A stretch of 13,298 bases of DNA from Promethearchaeota archaeon. GTDB lineage: Archaea > Asgardarchaeota > Lokiarchaeia > Sigynarchaeales > SOKP01. Shown piece after piece: positions 5,971-13,237 of the stretch (position 1 is the stretch's first letter; every line of letters begins with the position of its first letter). Both the position numbers and the translations under genes were made by a program. The notes under the pieces were generated by a model. That model was not told the origin of the DNA. It ran no database searches and saw nothing but the letters and a program-made list of their open reading frames with translations. The DNA is taken from positions 1 through 13,298 of the forward strand of contig JAHLWT010000076.1 of the NCBI GenBank assembly GCA_019057775.1. Direction: 5' to 3'.

Positions 5971-6462
5971 TTATATATACAGGTTTTTTCTCTGATGATA
6001 TTTACGAGTAAATTCATCATCGACTTTTTTACGAAGTTGGAAACCTAGATTAGGATCTCTCTCTTTTACTATTTTTTTTAGATAATCTCCATGTTGCTGT
6101 GAATATTTTTCTATCCCTGCTGCGATAATATTTTGATCGTTCTTTAACGGAACAACCATCCCAAAAAAACGGATCATATCATCTGGAGATAACTGTTTTC
6201 CTATTTTTTCATCAATATCTCTATCTAAATTTCTCACTACTGAACCCATAGTTAATGACGAATAAGGATTAATCTGCTTTGACTTAAGCCAATAAGAGTT
6301 TGGTTTTTTAGTTATAAAAGTATCGGAATTGCCATCTTTATCTTTTGATCCGATTATTCTCCAATCCTTTGGATCACTATCATATTCCTTCTTCATTTTC
6401 TTTATGATAGAACTAACTGGAGCAACTCCGTAATAATCTTTTTCTTTTTTCTTATCTGTCAT
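5971..6462 (-). CDS. Hypothetical 163-residue basic protein
   Basis: The family is not recognised. The protein is soluble and lysine-rich, with no cysteine, signal or membrane helix. It opens with a charged stretch (MTDKKKEKDYYGVAP), has a central hydrophobic patch (DDMIRFFGMVVPL) and finishes with helical, basic sequence (LRKKVDDEFTRKYHQRK). The basic, aromatic character could suit nucleic-acid or membrane-surface contact, but nothing in the sequence shows this. It is convergent with the gene ending at 5923 and divergent from the methyltransferase gene at 6601, across 138 bases of AT-rich DNA. Confidence 0.75.
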   Translation of the reverse strand: MTDKKKEKDYYGVAPVSSIIKKMKKEYDSDPKDWRIIGSKDKDGNSDTFITKKPNSYWLKSKQINPYSSLTMGSVVRNLDRDIDEKIGKQLSPDDMIRFFGMVVPLKNDQNIIAAGIEKYSQQHGDYLKKIVKERDPNLGFQLRKKVDDEFTRKYHQRKNLYI

Positions 6463-6543
6463 ATTCCCTAATATAATAAATAAATAAAAATATAAAAATT
6501 TAGAGAAAATTTTGTATAAGAAGTAATCTATTAAAGGTTATGA

Positions 6544-6566
6544 TTTGTTTTAGTATTAAAAACAAA
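6544..6566. promoter_or_regulatory. 8-bp inverted repeat upstream of the methyltransferase gene
   Basis: The arms TTTGTTTT (6544-6551) and AAAACAAA (6559-6566) are perfect complements with a 7-base spacer, and end 34 bases before the methyltransferase ATG. The position suits an operator, but low complexity makes chance symmetry quite possible. Confidence 0.25.
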
Positions 6567-6600
6567 ATAAAACAGCCAAAAATAATCAAACATAATTAAT

Positions 6601-8436
6601 ATGAATGGATCAGATGAATTCAATGAACTTGAGAGTTATTTTGATTTGTTTGAGAACGCAATTGAATCACAAGATACACCGAATTTATTAAAATATTTAA
6701 AAAAGCTACCATCATTGGAAGAGCTATTTCTAAAAAGTTATCAGAAACGTAAAAAGGAGGGTGTCTATTACACTGCCGATAAACTCTCTAGTTTTATTGT
6801 CTCAGAAGCAATTCTTTTATTATTAGAAAGTAGAACGAGTTTAAATAATATTAAAGATCTTCAAGAAATCTATAAATTAAATGGCAATCAAAGAACTGAA
6901 ATTTTAGATATTTTGTTAAATATTTCTATTTATGATCCTGCATGTGGATCTGGAATCTTTCTTTTAAACGCAGTGAAAATTCTTTATAATCTCGTTAAAG
7001 TTTTAAATCCTAATTCTGACATCCCTGAGACTAAAGCTCAAATTTTAAAGAATATTTACGGGCAGGATATAAATGATTATACAATTAAGTTTTCTATTTT
7101 AAAATTATTTAATTGGAATTTTGAAGAAAGTAAAACAAATTATACTCAAGTAATTTCAAAACTAAAAACAAATTTGACCGTTGGAAATAGCTTAAAATCC
7201 CCGATACGCTTAAAATTTGATTTAGTAATCGGAAATCCTCCATATGGAAATATATTATCTAAAGAAGAAAAGTTAATTTTTAAAAAAGAAAAGATATATA
7301 ATGATATTTATTGTGGTTTTCTTATTAAAGCCCTTGATTGGAGTAATGGAGTTATTGGCTTATTAGTTCCAAAAAGTTTCTTGATTAGACAAAGTTATAT
7401 TGAATTTAGGAATGAATTCCTATTGAATGCAAATATTTTAAAGATATTTGACATTGGCTCAAAAATGTTTAAGAATGCTACAAATGAAGTTCAGGTGATA
7501 ATCTATGAAAGGAAAGTTGAATCCTTCAATAAAGACCTACAAATATACGATTATCCAAATCTTAAAATGATAACATATAAAAACCAAAATGTTGATTCAT
7601 TAAGGGTGTGTTATAATTTAGAATGTCCTATAGGTTTGAATTCAAAGAAATTGTACGTATATACATTTAAGAATAAATGCCCATATTGTGCATCAGAAAC
7701 AATAAAATTGAACAGGATTAGAATCAAAGCGAATAAGCAAATAATTAGATTAATTGAGAAAATCGAAAAAAAGGGAGATTTAAATTATTTAAATCCTAAA
7801 GATTTTCCTAAAATGATTCGTGGAGAAGAAGACAAGGGATTAATCGAACTGAAGCGAATATTACAAAATAATCAGCAAGGTTCTTGTACTTTTATCAGTG
7901 CCAGAAATGATTTCAGATATTATGCTTTCAAGAAAGGAAAATCCTTAAATATAGAGGAAATAGATGAAAAAGTCTTAAAGGGTCGAAATTATGAGTTTTA
8001 TATTGGACCGAAGTTGTTAATCAAACATAATAATATTTTCCCTGAAGCAATTTATACAGAAGAAAATGTCTGTTTTACGTCTTCTATTTATTCCTTGCTT
8101 CACAATGATGTTAATGAATTGAAATATTTGTGTGCTGTTTTGAACTCAAAATTAATTAAATTTTATTGTACGTATGCAATAAACAATCAAAAAGATACGA
8201 CAATTAATCTTAATCAGTATATGATACGACATCTCCCCATTATAAAAAATGTTAATGAAATAAGACTACAATTAGCAGAGATAGTTGATTCAATCAATTC
8301 CTCTTATAAACGAAGTAGAGATGTTCATGATGCGGAAGTTAAAAAATATAGAAGAAGGATTGATGAATTAATATTTGCATTATATTCTATTACCAAAGAA
8401 GAACAAGAATTTATTACATCGAATATCAACTGTTGA
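6601..8436 (+). CDS. N6-adenine DNA methyltransferase (Eco57I/TaqI-like)
   Basis: It transfers a methyl group from S-adenosylmethionine to adenine N6 in DNA. The 611 residues show the amino-methyltransferase order with motif X ahead of motif I: GVYYTA (54-59), motif I DPACGSG (112-118), an acidic strand IYGQDIN (152-158), and catalytic motif IV NPPY (212-215) within DLVIGNPPYGN. A VIGLLVPKSFL strand follows at 251-261. Residues 337-363 carry two cysteine pairs (C337-x4-C342, C360-x2-C363) that look like a zinc ribbon inserted before the target-recognition half. The C-terminus (about 490-550: SSIYSLLHN, LCAVLNSKLIKFY, then IRHLPII) resembles the TaqI-type recognition and closing segment. No PD-(D/E)XK nuclease motif is seen before residue 50 or after 550, and neither neighbour is a nuclease, so it is probably solitary, or its partner lies elsewhere. 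Confidence 0.93.
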   Translation: MNGSDEFNELESYFDLFENAIESQDTPNLLKYLKKLPSLEELFLKSYQKRKKEGVYYTADKLSSFIVSEAILLLLESRTSLNNIKDLQEIYKLNGNQRTEILDILLNISIYDPACGSGIFLLNAVKILYNLVKVLNPNSDIPETKAQILKNIYGQDINDYTIKFSILKLFNWNFEESKTNYTQVISKLKTNLTVGNSLKSPIRLKFDLVIGNPPYGNILSKEEKLIFKKEKIYNDIYCGFLIKALDWSNGVIGLLVPKSFLIRQSYIEFRNEFLLNANILKIFDIGSKMFKNATNEVQVIIYERKVESFNKDLQIYDYPNLKMITYKNQNVDSLRVCYNLECPIGLNSKKLYVYTFKNKCPYCASETIKLNRIRIKANKQIIRLIEKIEKKGDLNYLNPKDFPKMIRGEEDKGLIELKRILQNNQQGSCTFISARNDFRYYAFKKGKSLNIEEIDEKVLKGRNYEFYIGPKLLIKHNNIFPEAIYTEENVCFTSSIYSLLHNDVNELKYLCAVLNSKLIKFYCTYAINNQKDTTINLNQYMIRHLPIIKNVNEIRLQLAEIVDSINSSYKRSRDVHDAEVKKYRRRIDELIFALYSITKEEQEFITSNINC

Positions 8437-8468
8437 GAATCAATAATATTCAATATAGATAGATTAAA

Positions 8469-8969
8469 TTAATTGATTTCTTCTAGCTTTAAAGAAAAAT
8501 TACAATTGTCATCTCCTAAACCCATAGAAGTACTTCGTTTAAGAGTAATTTTAGGATTAAAATCCTCTATAACTGTTTTGTACAGCGGATGACACATATT
8601 TTTACACACCAATGGAATTTTATCATGACGCTTTGTATTTCTATCCATCATTGCCTTATAAGGGCATTCAGTTACCTTAATTTCTACTTCTGTTTTTGAA
8701 ATTTGGTTTGTTTCATATTTCCATCCTTCCACTGACCAACGAAATGTAAGAATCTCGACAATGTCAATTAAAGAGTTTGTTGTAATATTCAAATATTTTT
8801 TAAGCCGTCGGATTATTATTTTTAAGAGCCTTATCCATACTGTGGTGTCAATTGTAAGCGCAGCGTCCCAACCAATTTTTTTTTCTATCTCTAACATCCA
8901 TAAACCATCCAATGTGACAAAATTTTTTTCAAAATAAAATAATCTATCTGCTTCACTAACTTTTCTCAT
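8469..8969 (-). CDS. DUF6125 / L-ATC hydrolase-like family protein
   Basis: The 166 residues match the pattern I know for DUF6125 and the related 2-amino-thiazoline-4-carboxylate hydrolase-like fold: an N-terminal LDGLWMLEIEKKIGWDAAL followed by VWIRLLKIIIRRLKK, a middle FRWSVEGWKYE strand, ECPY (C102), a CKNMC pair (C122, C126), FNPKITLKRS, and a closing GDDNCNF (C156). Its role is unknown; family members are often annotated as small cytosolic proteins with conserved cysteines, and no substrate is established from this sequence. It is convergent with the methyltransferase (32 bases apart). A minus-strand box TTTAATATTT at 8991-9000, about 27 bases before the ATG, suggests a leaderless transcript. 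Confidence 0.8.
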   Translation of the reverse strand: MRKVSEADRLFYFEKNFVTLDGLWMLEIEKKIGWDAALTIDTTVWIRLLKIIIRRLKKYLNITTNSLIDIVEILTFRWSVEGWKYETNQISKTEVEIKVTECPYKAMMDRNTKRHDKIPLVCKNMCHPLYKTVIEDFNPKITLKRSTSMGLGDDNCNFSLKLEEIN

Positions 8970-9018
8970 GGTTTTAAAATATTAATGAAAAAATATTAAA
9001 TTTACGTTAAAACCTCCA

Positions 9019-9040
9019 TTAAAGATTCCATAATCTTTAA
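9019..9040. promoter_or_regulatory. Perfect 9-bp inverted repeat with a third half-site
   Basis: The arms TTAAAGATT (9019-9027) and AATCTTTAA (9032-9040) are separated by CCAT. A third related half-site, TTTAAAGAT, lies at 9056-9064. The cluster sits about 50-95 bases upstream of the DUF6125 gene start and about 155-200 bases upstream of the ZIP transporter gene, in their shared divergent region. It could be an operator or a hairpin in an RNA leader. Confidence 0.4.
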
Positions 9041-9083
9041 ATAACTAATTTCATTTTTAAAGATGAATTAGCCACGTCTAATA

Positions 9084-9218
9084 ATGAGAAACTTTATCTT
9101 ATTTTACTTTATTGTCATTAGTAATAATCAATTATTTAATGCAAGTTCAATAAAATATAATACTTGGCTATTGAAAAATAATCTAAGCTCTAAAAAATTC
9201 AATCAAAACTTATACTAA
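9084..9218 (+). CDS. Possible 44-residue leader peptide
   Basis: ATG at 9084 opens a frame ending at TAA two bases before the ZIP transporter ATG. It begins with a hydrophobic stretch (MRNFILFYFIVIS), then a polar, asparagine-rich tail. The position suggests an upstream peptide or a translationally coupled partner, but no ribosome binding site is seen and the frame could be chance. Confidence 0.2.
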   Translation: MRNFILFYFIVISNNQLFNASSIKYNTWLLKNNLSSKKFNQNLY

Positions 9219-9220
9219 AA

Positions 9221-10111
9221 ATGGAAACGGTCATAATCGCCTTTTTATTAAGCCTATTAGCAGGATTATCAACTTCAATAGGAAGTTTATTTACTTTTTT
9301 TATTAAGAAACCAAAACCAGCAGTTTTATCTTTTATTATGGGATTTTCCGCGGGAGTCATGATTTTGGTCTCTTTTATAGAATTATTGCCCGCGAGTATT
9401 GAGTCAATTGGTTTACTATTATCTCAATTATTTTTTTTCCTGGGGATGATTATAATGTTTATTATAGATATTAAAATCTCTCATTACTATGAATTCGAAA
9501 ATAAAAATGGAAAATTAAATAGTAAACTTAATCCTAAAATAAATAATATATTAAATGGTGAACCAAATCTTTCTGAAGATCATAACCATCATCGTAAGGG
9601 TCAAGGACAACATTCTCATCAAATAGGGCATCAACATCGGCATCAGCATAAACAATATGCTTCTCTGAGAAAGACAACATTATTAATAGCTGTTGGGATA
9701 TTCATTCATAACTTCCCAGAAGGCATGGCTACTTTTGTTGGAACATTGAAAGAAGTTGAACTTGGAGTTATGTTAGCTATAGCAATAGCTTTACATAATA
9801 TCCCAGAAGGTATAGCAGTGGCGATTCCTATATACGCTATTAATAATAATAGTAGGAAAAAGGCTTTTCTCTGGTCTTTCATTACGGGTTTAAGTGAACC
9901 TCTTGGTGCTATTTTAGTATGGTTATTTCTTTTTCCGTTCATCAATGATTTCTTAATAAACGCAATGCTGGCAGTGGTTGCTGGTTTCATGATCTATATC
10001 TCTTTAGACGAGCTCTTACCTGTTTCACGATCATTAGGAAAGGAACATATATCGATCCTAGGTATAATCTCTGGAATGTTTGCAATAAGTATAAGTATGG
10101 TCTTACTTTAG
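9221..10111 (+). CDS. ZIP-family divalent metal transporter
   Basis: It is a membrane protein importing or exchanging Zn2+ and related divalent metals across the cytoplasmic membrane. Two ZIP signature helices are present: HNFPEGMATF (163-172) and HNIPEGIAVAIP (192-203), whose His/Asn/Glu residues form the binuclear metal site. Also seen are FSAGVMILVSFIELLPAS early in the protein, GLSEPLGA (223-230) and SLDELLP (261-267). About eight membrane helices are expected. The loop before the signature helices (121-144) is histidine-rich (HNHH, HSHQIGHQHRHQHK), a usual metal-sensing or buffering loop of the family. The length (296) is typical of the ZupT/GufA group. It ends with TAG. It is divergent from the DUF6125 gene, with an inverted-repeat cluster between, and convergent with the beta-flower gene 37 bases away. 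Confidence 0.95.
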   Translation: METVIIAFLLSLLAGLSTSIGSLFTFFIKKPKPAVLSFIMGFSAGVMILVSFIELLPASIESIGLLLSQLFFFLGMIIMFIIDIKISHYYEFENKNGKLNSKLNPKINNILNGEPNLSEDHNHHRKGQGQHSHQIGHQHRHQHKQYASLRKTTLLIAVGIFIHNFPEGMATFVGTLKEVELGVMLAIAIALHNIPEGIAVAIPIYAINNNSRKKAFLWSFITGLSEPLGAILVWLFLFPFINDFLINAMLAVVAGFMIYISLDELLPVSRSLGKEHISILGIISGMFAISISMVLL

Positions 10112-10148
10112 ATAGTTATCAGCATTCCTTAATCATTATAATAGATTA

Positions 10149-10505
10149 TTAAACGAAAAATTGTTGCCATTTTAACTCAGACCAAGTTTCCTTGTTCTCA
10201 GGTTTTGGAGGTTTAGCATCCTTCTTATTTTTGTTTGGAATTTCAGACTTTTCACTTTTAACGGGACCTATATCTTGCATTGCTCTGTTAGGGCCACCAG
10301 TGGCATTTTTAGTAAAAAACAAATAGAATCCATCATGATCTTTTATCCAACCATCCTCAAAAAACCCCAAATGTCTTCCATTATAATTATAGATAGAATC
10401 CCCATCAATATATGATAAAATTTTACCAGTGAACAAAAAGATATGACAATTATCTTCCATATAAGCTATAGGACTTCCTCTTTTGCTATAAAATGTAATT
10501 GACAT
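10149..10505 (-). CDS. 4-fold beta flower domain protein
   Basis: The 118 residues match the small 4-fold beta flower family: MSITFYSKRGSPIAYMED, IFLFTGKILSYIDGDSIY, YNGRHLGFFEDGWIKDHDG, LFFTKNATGGP. This gives four short strand repeats around residues 5-70, each with a turn followed by aromatic strands, then a lysine/proline-rich linker (78-105) and the family's typical tryptophan and phenylalanine ending (WSELKWQQFFV). The biochemical function of the family is unknown to me. It lies 55 bases downstream of the amidohydrolase gene on the same strand; a minus-strand TATAAAAG near 10520-10527 could give it its own promoter. There is no signal or membrane segment. Confidence 0.85.
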   Translation of the reverse strand: MSITFYSKRGSPIAYMEDNCHIFLFTGKILSYIDGDSIYNYNGRHLGFFEDGWIKDHDGFYLFFTKNATGGPNRAMQDIGPVKSEKSEIPNKNKKDAKPPKPENKETWSELKWQQFFV

Positions 10506-10560
10506 AATTACTCTAATTCTTTTATAGTCATAATATTAGTCTATATGACTACTAGAAGAA

Positions 10561-11418
10561 CTATAGCTTAAATAATTGTTTCGCATTTTCATAAAATATT
10601 TTTTCATAAAACTTTCTCGGTAAATCTAACTCCAACAATCCCATTGTAGATAATTCATAATTATAAGGAATATTTGGAAAATCACTACCATACAAAATCT
10701 TATCCTGATAAGAGATTAGATCCTCACCTTTTGGTCGTTTAGTTATTCTCTCCGGAAAAATGTTATTGGGGATATAAATCATCGTGGTATCTAAATAGAG
10801 ATTTTCATGATTATCAAGAAGTTGTAAGAACTTTCGATATTCAAATGCACCCATATGAGCGATAATCACATTCATATCAGGATACTTATCTAAGAATTTC
10901 ATGAAATTTTTATATCCGACATATTTATTTCTATAAGGAGCGGTACCCGCATGAAAACAAATCCATTTACCCCTATCTAAAATTAAGTCATAAATTTCAT
11001 GCATTCTCTCATCATCGAAATGAAATTCTTGGACTAATGGTTGTATCTTTATTCCGTAGAATTGATAATCATCAATAATCTTCCTTATATAATCTACACG
11101 GTCCTTATCATCCGGCCAAACACATCCGAATGGTATTGCATTCTCATATTTATCGCAAAATTGTTTAACCCATTCATTAATGTAAGCTGCAACGTTTCTT
11201 TTATGAGCATAATTATATGTAGTGAATGATTTTACATTTTGATTGTTTAAAAAACTAACTAACTCCTCTGTGGAGAGCTTGTAATTAATTGGCCAACCTG
11301 ATGTATTCCCATTTTCATCTGGTTTTTCAAAATAACCCCAAATTGCTTTAAAAATCTGTGGAGGGAAAAAATGCGTATGAGCGTCGATATACTTAAAATC
11401 TTTATTTGTAAAACTCAT
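10561..11418 (-). CDS. Amidohydrolase-family metal-dependent hydrolase
   Basis: The 285 residues form a metal-dependent TIM barrel of the Amidohydrolase_2 type. All expected ligands are visible: HTH at 14-16 (DAHTHFFP), K124 in GIKIQPL, H156 in ICFHAGT, H188 in VIIAHMGAFEY and D246 in LYGSDFPNIPY. It should hydrolyse or decarboxylate a small-molecule substrate in the cytosol; the substrate cannot be told from sequence. The ending (FYEKIFYENAKQLF) is the usual helix of the family. It ends with TAG, with further in-frame TAGs soon after. An RHH regulator lies upstream on the same strand with an 89-base gap containing a likely promoter, so it may be co-transcribed or separately started. Confidence 0.93.
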   Translation of the reverse strand: MSFTNKDFKYIDAHTHFFPPQIFKAIWGYFEKPDENGNTSGWPINYKLSTEELVSFLNNQNVKSFTTYNYAHKRNVAAYINEWVKQFCDKYENAIPFGCVWPDDKDRVDYIRKIIDDYQFYGIKIQPLVQEFHFDDERMHEIYDLILDRGKWICFHAGTAPYRNKYVGYKNFMKFLDKYPDMNVIIAHMGAFEYRKFLQLLDNHENLYLDTTMIYIPNNIFPERITKRPKGEDLISYQDKILYGSDFPNIPYNYELSTMGLLELDLPRKFYEKIFYENAKQLFKL

Positions 11419-11450
11419 TACTGAGTAAAATTAATCGCTATTAATAAAAC

Positions 11451-11462
11451 TTAAATATTTAA
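11451..11462 (-). promoter_or_regulatory. Promoter of the amidohydrolase gene
   Basis: The palindromic TTAAATATTTAA fits box A on the minus strand and lies about 33-44 bases before the ATG at 11418, predicting a start site near 11430 and a leader of about 10 bases. Being a perfect palindrome, it could also be read in the other direction. Confidence 0.4.
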
Positions 11463-11507
11463 TTGGCAACGAGTAATAAAAAGAAAATAAGGAAAAAATT
11501 AAGGTAA

Positions 11508-11666
11508 TTAATCCCTTTTCCTTAAAATTGAACTCAGTTCAGTTTTAAGTAAATCTCGAATCGCAACACGAATTACTTCGGAACGATTGGGATACATGTT
11601 CATATTAACTAATTCTTCTATTCCTGAAAGATAGGCTTCTGGGATGTGACATGTTATTAATTTCAT
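11508..11666 (-). CDS. Ribbon-helix-helix (CopG-like) transcriptional regulator
   Basis: A 52-residue DNA-binding protein. The N-terminal strand KLITCHIPEAYL would form the ribbon that enters the major groove as a dimer; it is followed by helix GIEELVNMNMY and the helix-turn PNRSEVIRVAIRDLLKTE, which is the classic RHH pattern (NRSE at the start of the second helix). The length is typical of stand-alone archaeal RHH proteins. It lacks the C-terminal metal-binding domain of NikR. A perfect TGTAAAA/TTTTACA inverted repeat lies seven bases upstream of its start and covers the expected TATA position, so self-repression is likely. It lies upstream of the amidohydrolase and beta-flower genes on the same strand. 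Confidence 0.9.
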   Translation of the reverse strand: MKLITCHIPEAYLSGIEELVNMNMYPNRSEVIRVAIRDLLKTELSSILRKRD

Positions 11667-11672
11667 ATTTAT

Positions 11673-11700
11673 TGTAAAACCCCTTTTTGTGTATTTTACA
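11673..11700. promoter_or_regulatory. Candidate operator of the RHH regulator
   Basis: TGTAAAA (11673-11679) and TTTTACA (11694-11700) are perfect 7-bp inverted half-sites with 14 bases between. The right half-site coincides with a minus-strand box A (TGTAAAATAC) about 28 bases before the RHH start codon. Spaced symmetric half-sites are what an RHH tetramer usually needs, so autoregulation is inferred. Confidence 0.45.
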
Positions 11701-11785
11701 TGTGTTTTTTAATACTTTAGAAGATTATACCACATAATATATGAGTATAATACAACGATATTATTCTTGAAATTTTAAGGCTTGA

Positions 11786-11794
11786 TTTTAAATA
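11786..11794 (+). promoter_or_regulatory. TATA box for the geranylgeranyl reductase-family gene
   Basis: TTTTAAATA would place the transcription start near 11817, giving a leader of about 30 bases to the ATG at 11848. No ribosome binding site is apparent in it. Confidence 0.35.
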
Positions 11795-11847
11795 GTAAAG
11801 CACATAACCATCAACTTAAAATTTGATAAAATTTATTTGTGTATATT

Positions 11848-13023
11848 ATGCATGATGTTATTGTATCTGGAGCAGGGCCTGCAGGTTCAACGTGTGCTGA
11901 AGTCTTAGCCAAAGCTGGATATAACGTTGCTTTGATAGAAAAGGATTCTACCTGGCGAAAACCGTGTGGAGGTGCTATTAATTATAAAGTTTTTAACATG
12001 TATCCACAACTAAAAAAATTAAACCTTCCAAAAATAAATGGAATAACGATGTATTCAGCAGATTATCATAAACTAGATTTTAGACTAGAAAGTGACAGAT
12101 ACGGAGCTATTATAGATCGGTTAGAATTTGATAATTTATTGAGAAACACTGCGATTGATGCTGGAGCACAACTTTTCGACAAGAATTTCTCATTTGATTT
12201 TATTACTAAAAATGATAAAAAAGTTGGAATTAATGTAAAATCCCCTTCTGGAATTAAAGAATATTATGGAAAAATAATAATTGTAGCTGATGGTGTGAGT
12301 TCTAAATTAGCTCTTAAATCGGGCTTGAGATCTAAATGGAAAATAGAAGATCTTGGAATTGGAAAATGCGCAATTATGGAAGGTGAGCATCGGTTAGATC
12401 AAGAGTTTATTTATACCTTTTTTATGCCTTTTAAAGGATATGGATGGATTTTTCCAATAGGAGATAAAAGATTCAACATAGGGGTAACCACCTTTGGCGA
12501 AGCTAATTCCAAATATAATATAAACACCCTTTATACCGAGTTTCTTAAAAATCCACATGTTAAAAACTACATCACAGATTCAAATTATAAAATTATCTGG
12601 GAAGGATCTTTCCCCTATCCTGTAGGAGGAATTTTAGAAAAGAGTCTATTTTCAGATAATCTAATGCTCATTGGAGATAATGGAGGTTTTGTTTCTCCCA
12701 TAAGTGGAGAAGGGATTCCATCATCAATTATCTCTGGTAAAATTGCTGCTGAAACAGCTGTTAATGCCTTACAAGAAGAAAACTATTCAACGGCAATTCT
12801 TAAAAAATATAAATCCCACCCTGAAATTAAACGTATTATTAGAAGTTTTAAAGTAAAGCTTTCAATGTTGAAATTTTTCTATGAGAATGACGGAGCTAAT
12901 TTTAATAGAATGTTAGAATTGTCAGAAGAAGATCCTGAGTTTAAAATTCATACTGTAAATCTGTTTATATCCAAATCTTTACCCCCAAAAGATTTTCTTG
13001 CAAAAATAAAAGACATTAGCTAA
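11848..13023 (+). CDS. Geranylgeranyl reductase-family FAD-dependent oxidoreductase
   Basis: The family reduces double bonds of geranylgeranyl chains, in archaea those of archaeol-type membrane lipids. Numbered from the ATG at 11848 (391 residues), it shows an N-terminal Rossmann FAD site GAGPAGS (8-14) with E/D-rich strand end ALIEKD, the PCGGAINYKVF segment (39-49), ADG (147-149), the substrate-side motif GYGWIFPIG (197-205) that corresponds to the family's YxWxFP, and the second FAD motif GDNGGFVSPISGEG (276-289) followed by SGKIAAE. A GTG three codons earlier (11839) is also in frame, but the conserved HDVIVSGAG start favours the ATG. The gene stands alone, divergent from the RHH gene. 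Its exact lipid substrate cannot be told from sequence. Confidence 0.92.
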   Translation: MHDVIVSGAGPAGSTCAEVLAKAGYNVALIEKDSTWRKPCGGAINYKVFNMYPQLKKLNLPKINGITMYSADYHKLDFRLESDRYGAIIDRLEFDNLLRNTAIDAGAQLFDKNFSFDFITKNDKKVGINVKSPSGIKEYYGKIIIVADGVSSKLALKSGLRSKWKIEDLGIGKCAIMEGEHRLDQEFIYTFFMPFKGYGWIFPIGDKRFNIGVTTFGEANSKYNINTLYTEFLKNPHVKNYITDSNYKIIWEGSFPYPVGGILEKSLFSDNLMLIGDNGGFVSPISGEGIPSSIISGKIAAETAVNALQEENYSTAILKKYKSHPEIKRIIRSFKVKLSMLKFFYENDGANFNRMLELSEEDPEFKIHTVNLFISKSLPPKDFLAKIKDIS

Positions 13024-13024
13024 A

Positions 13025-13048
13025 GAGTAGAAGTCCTTAACTCTACTT
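13025..13048 (+). terminator. Possible 3' stem-loop after the reductase gene
   Basis: AGTAGA (13026-13031) pairs with TCTACT (13042-13047) across a 10-base loop, with an outer G-T pair, immediately after the TAA stop. No strong T-run follows directly, so it may be a 3' end structure rather than a classical terminator. Confidence 0.3.
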
Positions 13049-13237
13049 GAAATCATTAAAAATTTTTAATTTAATTACTATATCATGGTCACAATTATTC
13101 TATTTGGGGGATGAGTAATTAGAAACTCAAGATAGAAATCCAAGATCTTAACAGGTTTTTTGAATTAATATTATGTTATATAGCTTTTAGGGCTTATTTG
13201 GAGTGAATTTTTATAAACAAAAATTTTAAATAAAAGT

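Noticed and set aside
9706..9990. Minus-strand open frame inside the ZIP transporter gene
   Set aside because: Antisense shadow of a strongly conserved membrane protein; no motif of its own.
10109..10111. TAG of the ZIP gene (and of the amidohydrolase gene at 10561-10563) as possible sense codons
   Set aside because: Both proteins are complete at the TAG and other stops follow within a few codons, so these are ordinary terminators.
11041..11229. Plus-strand open frame inside the amidohydrolase gene
   Set aside because: Antisense shadow; the opposite strand carries the complete set of metal ligands.
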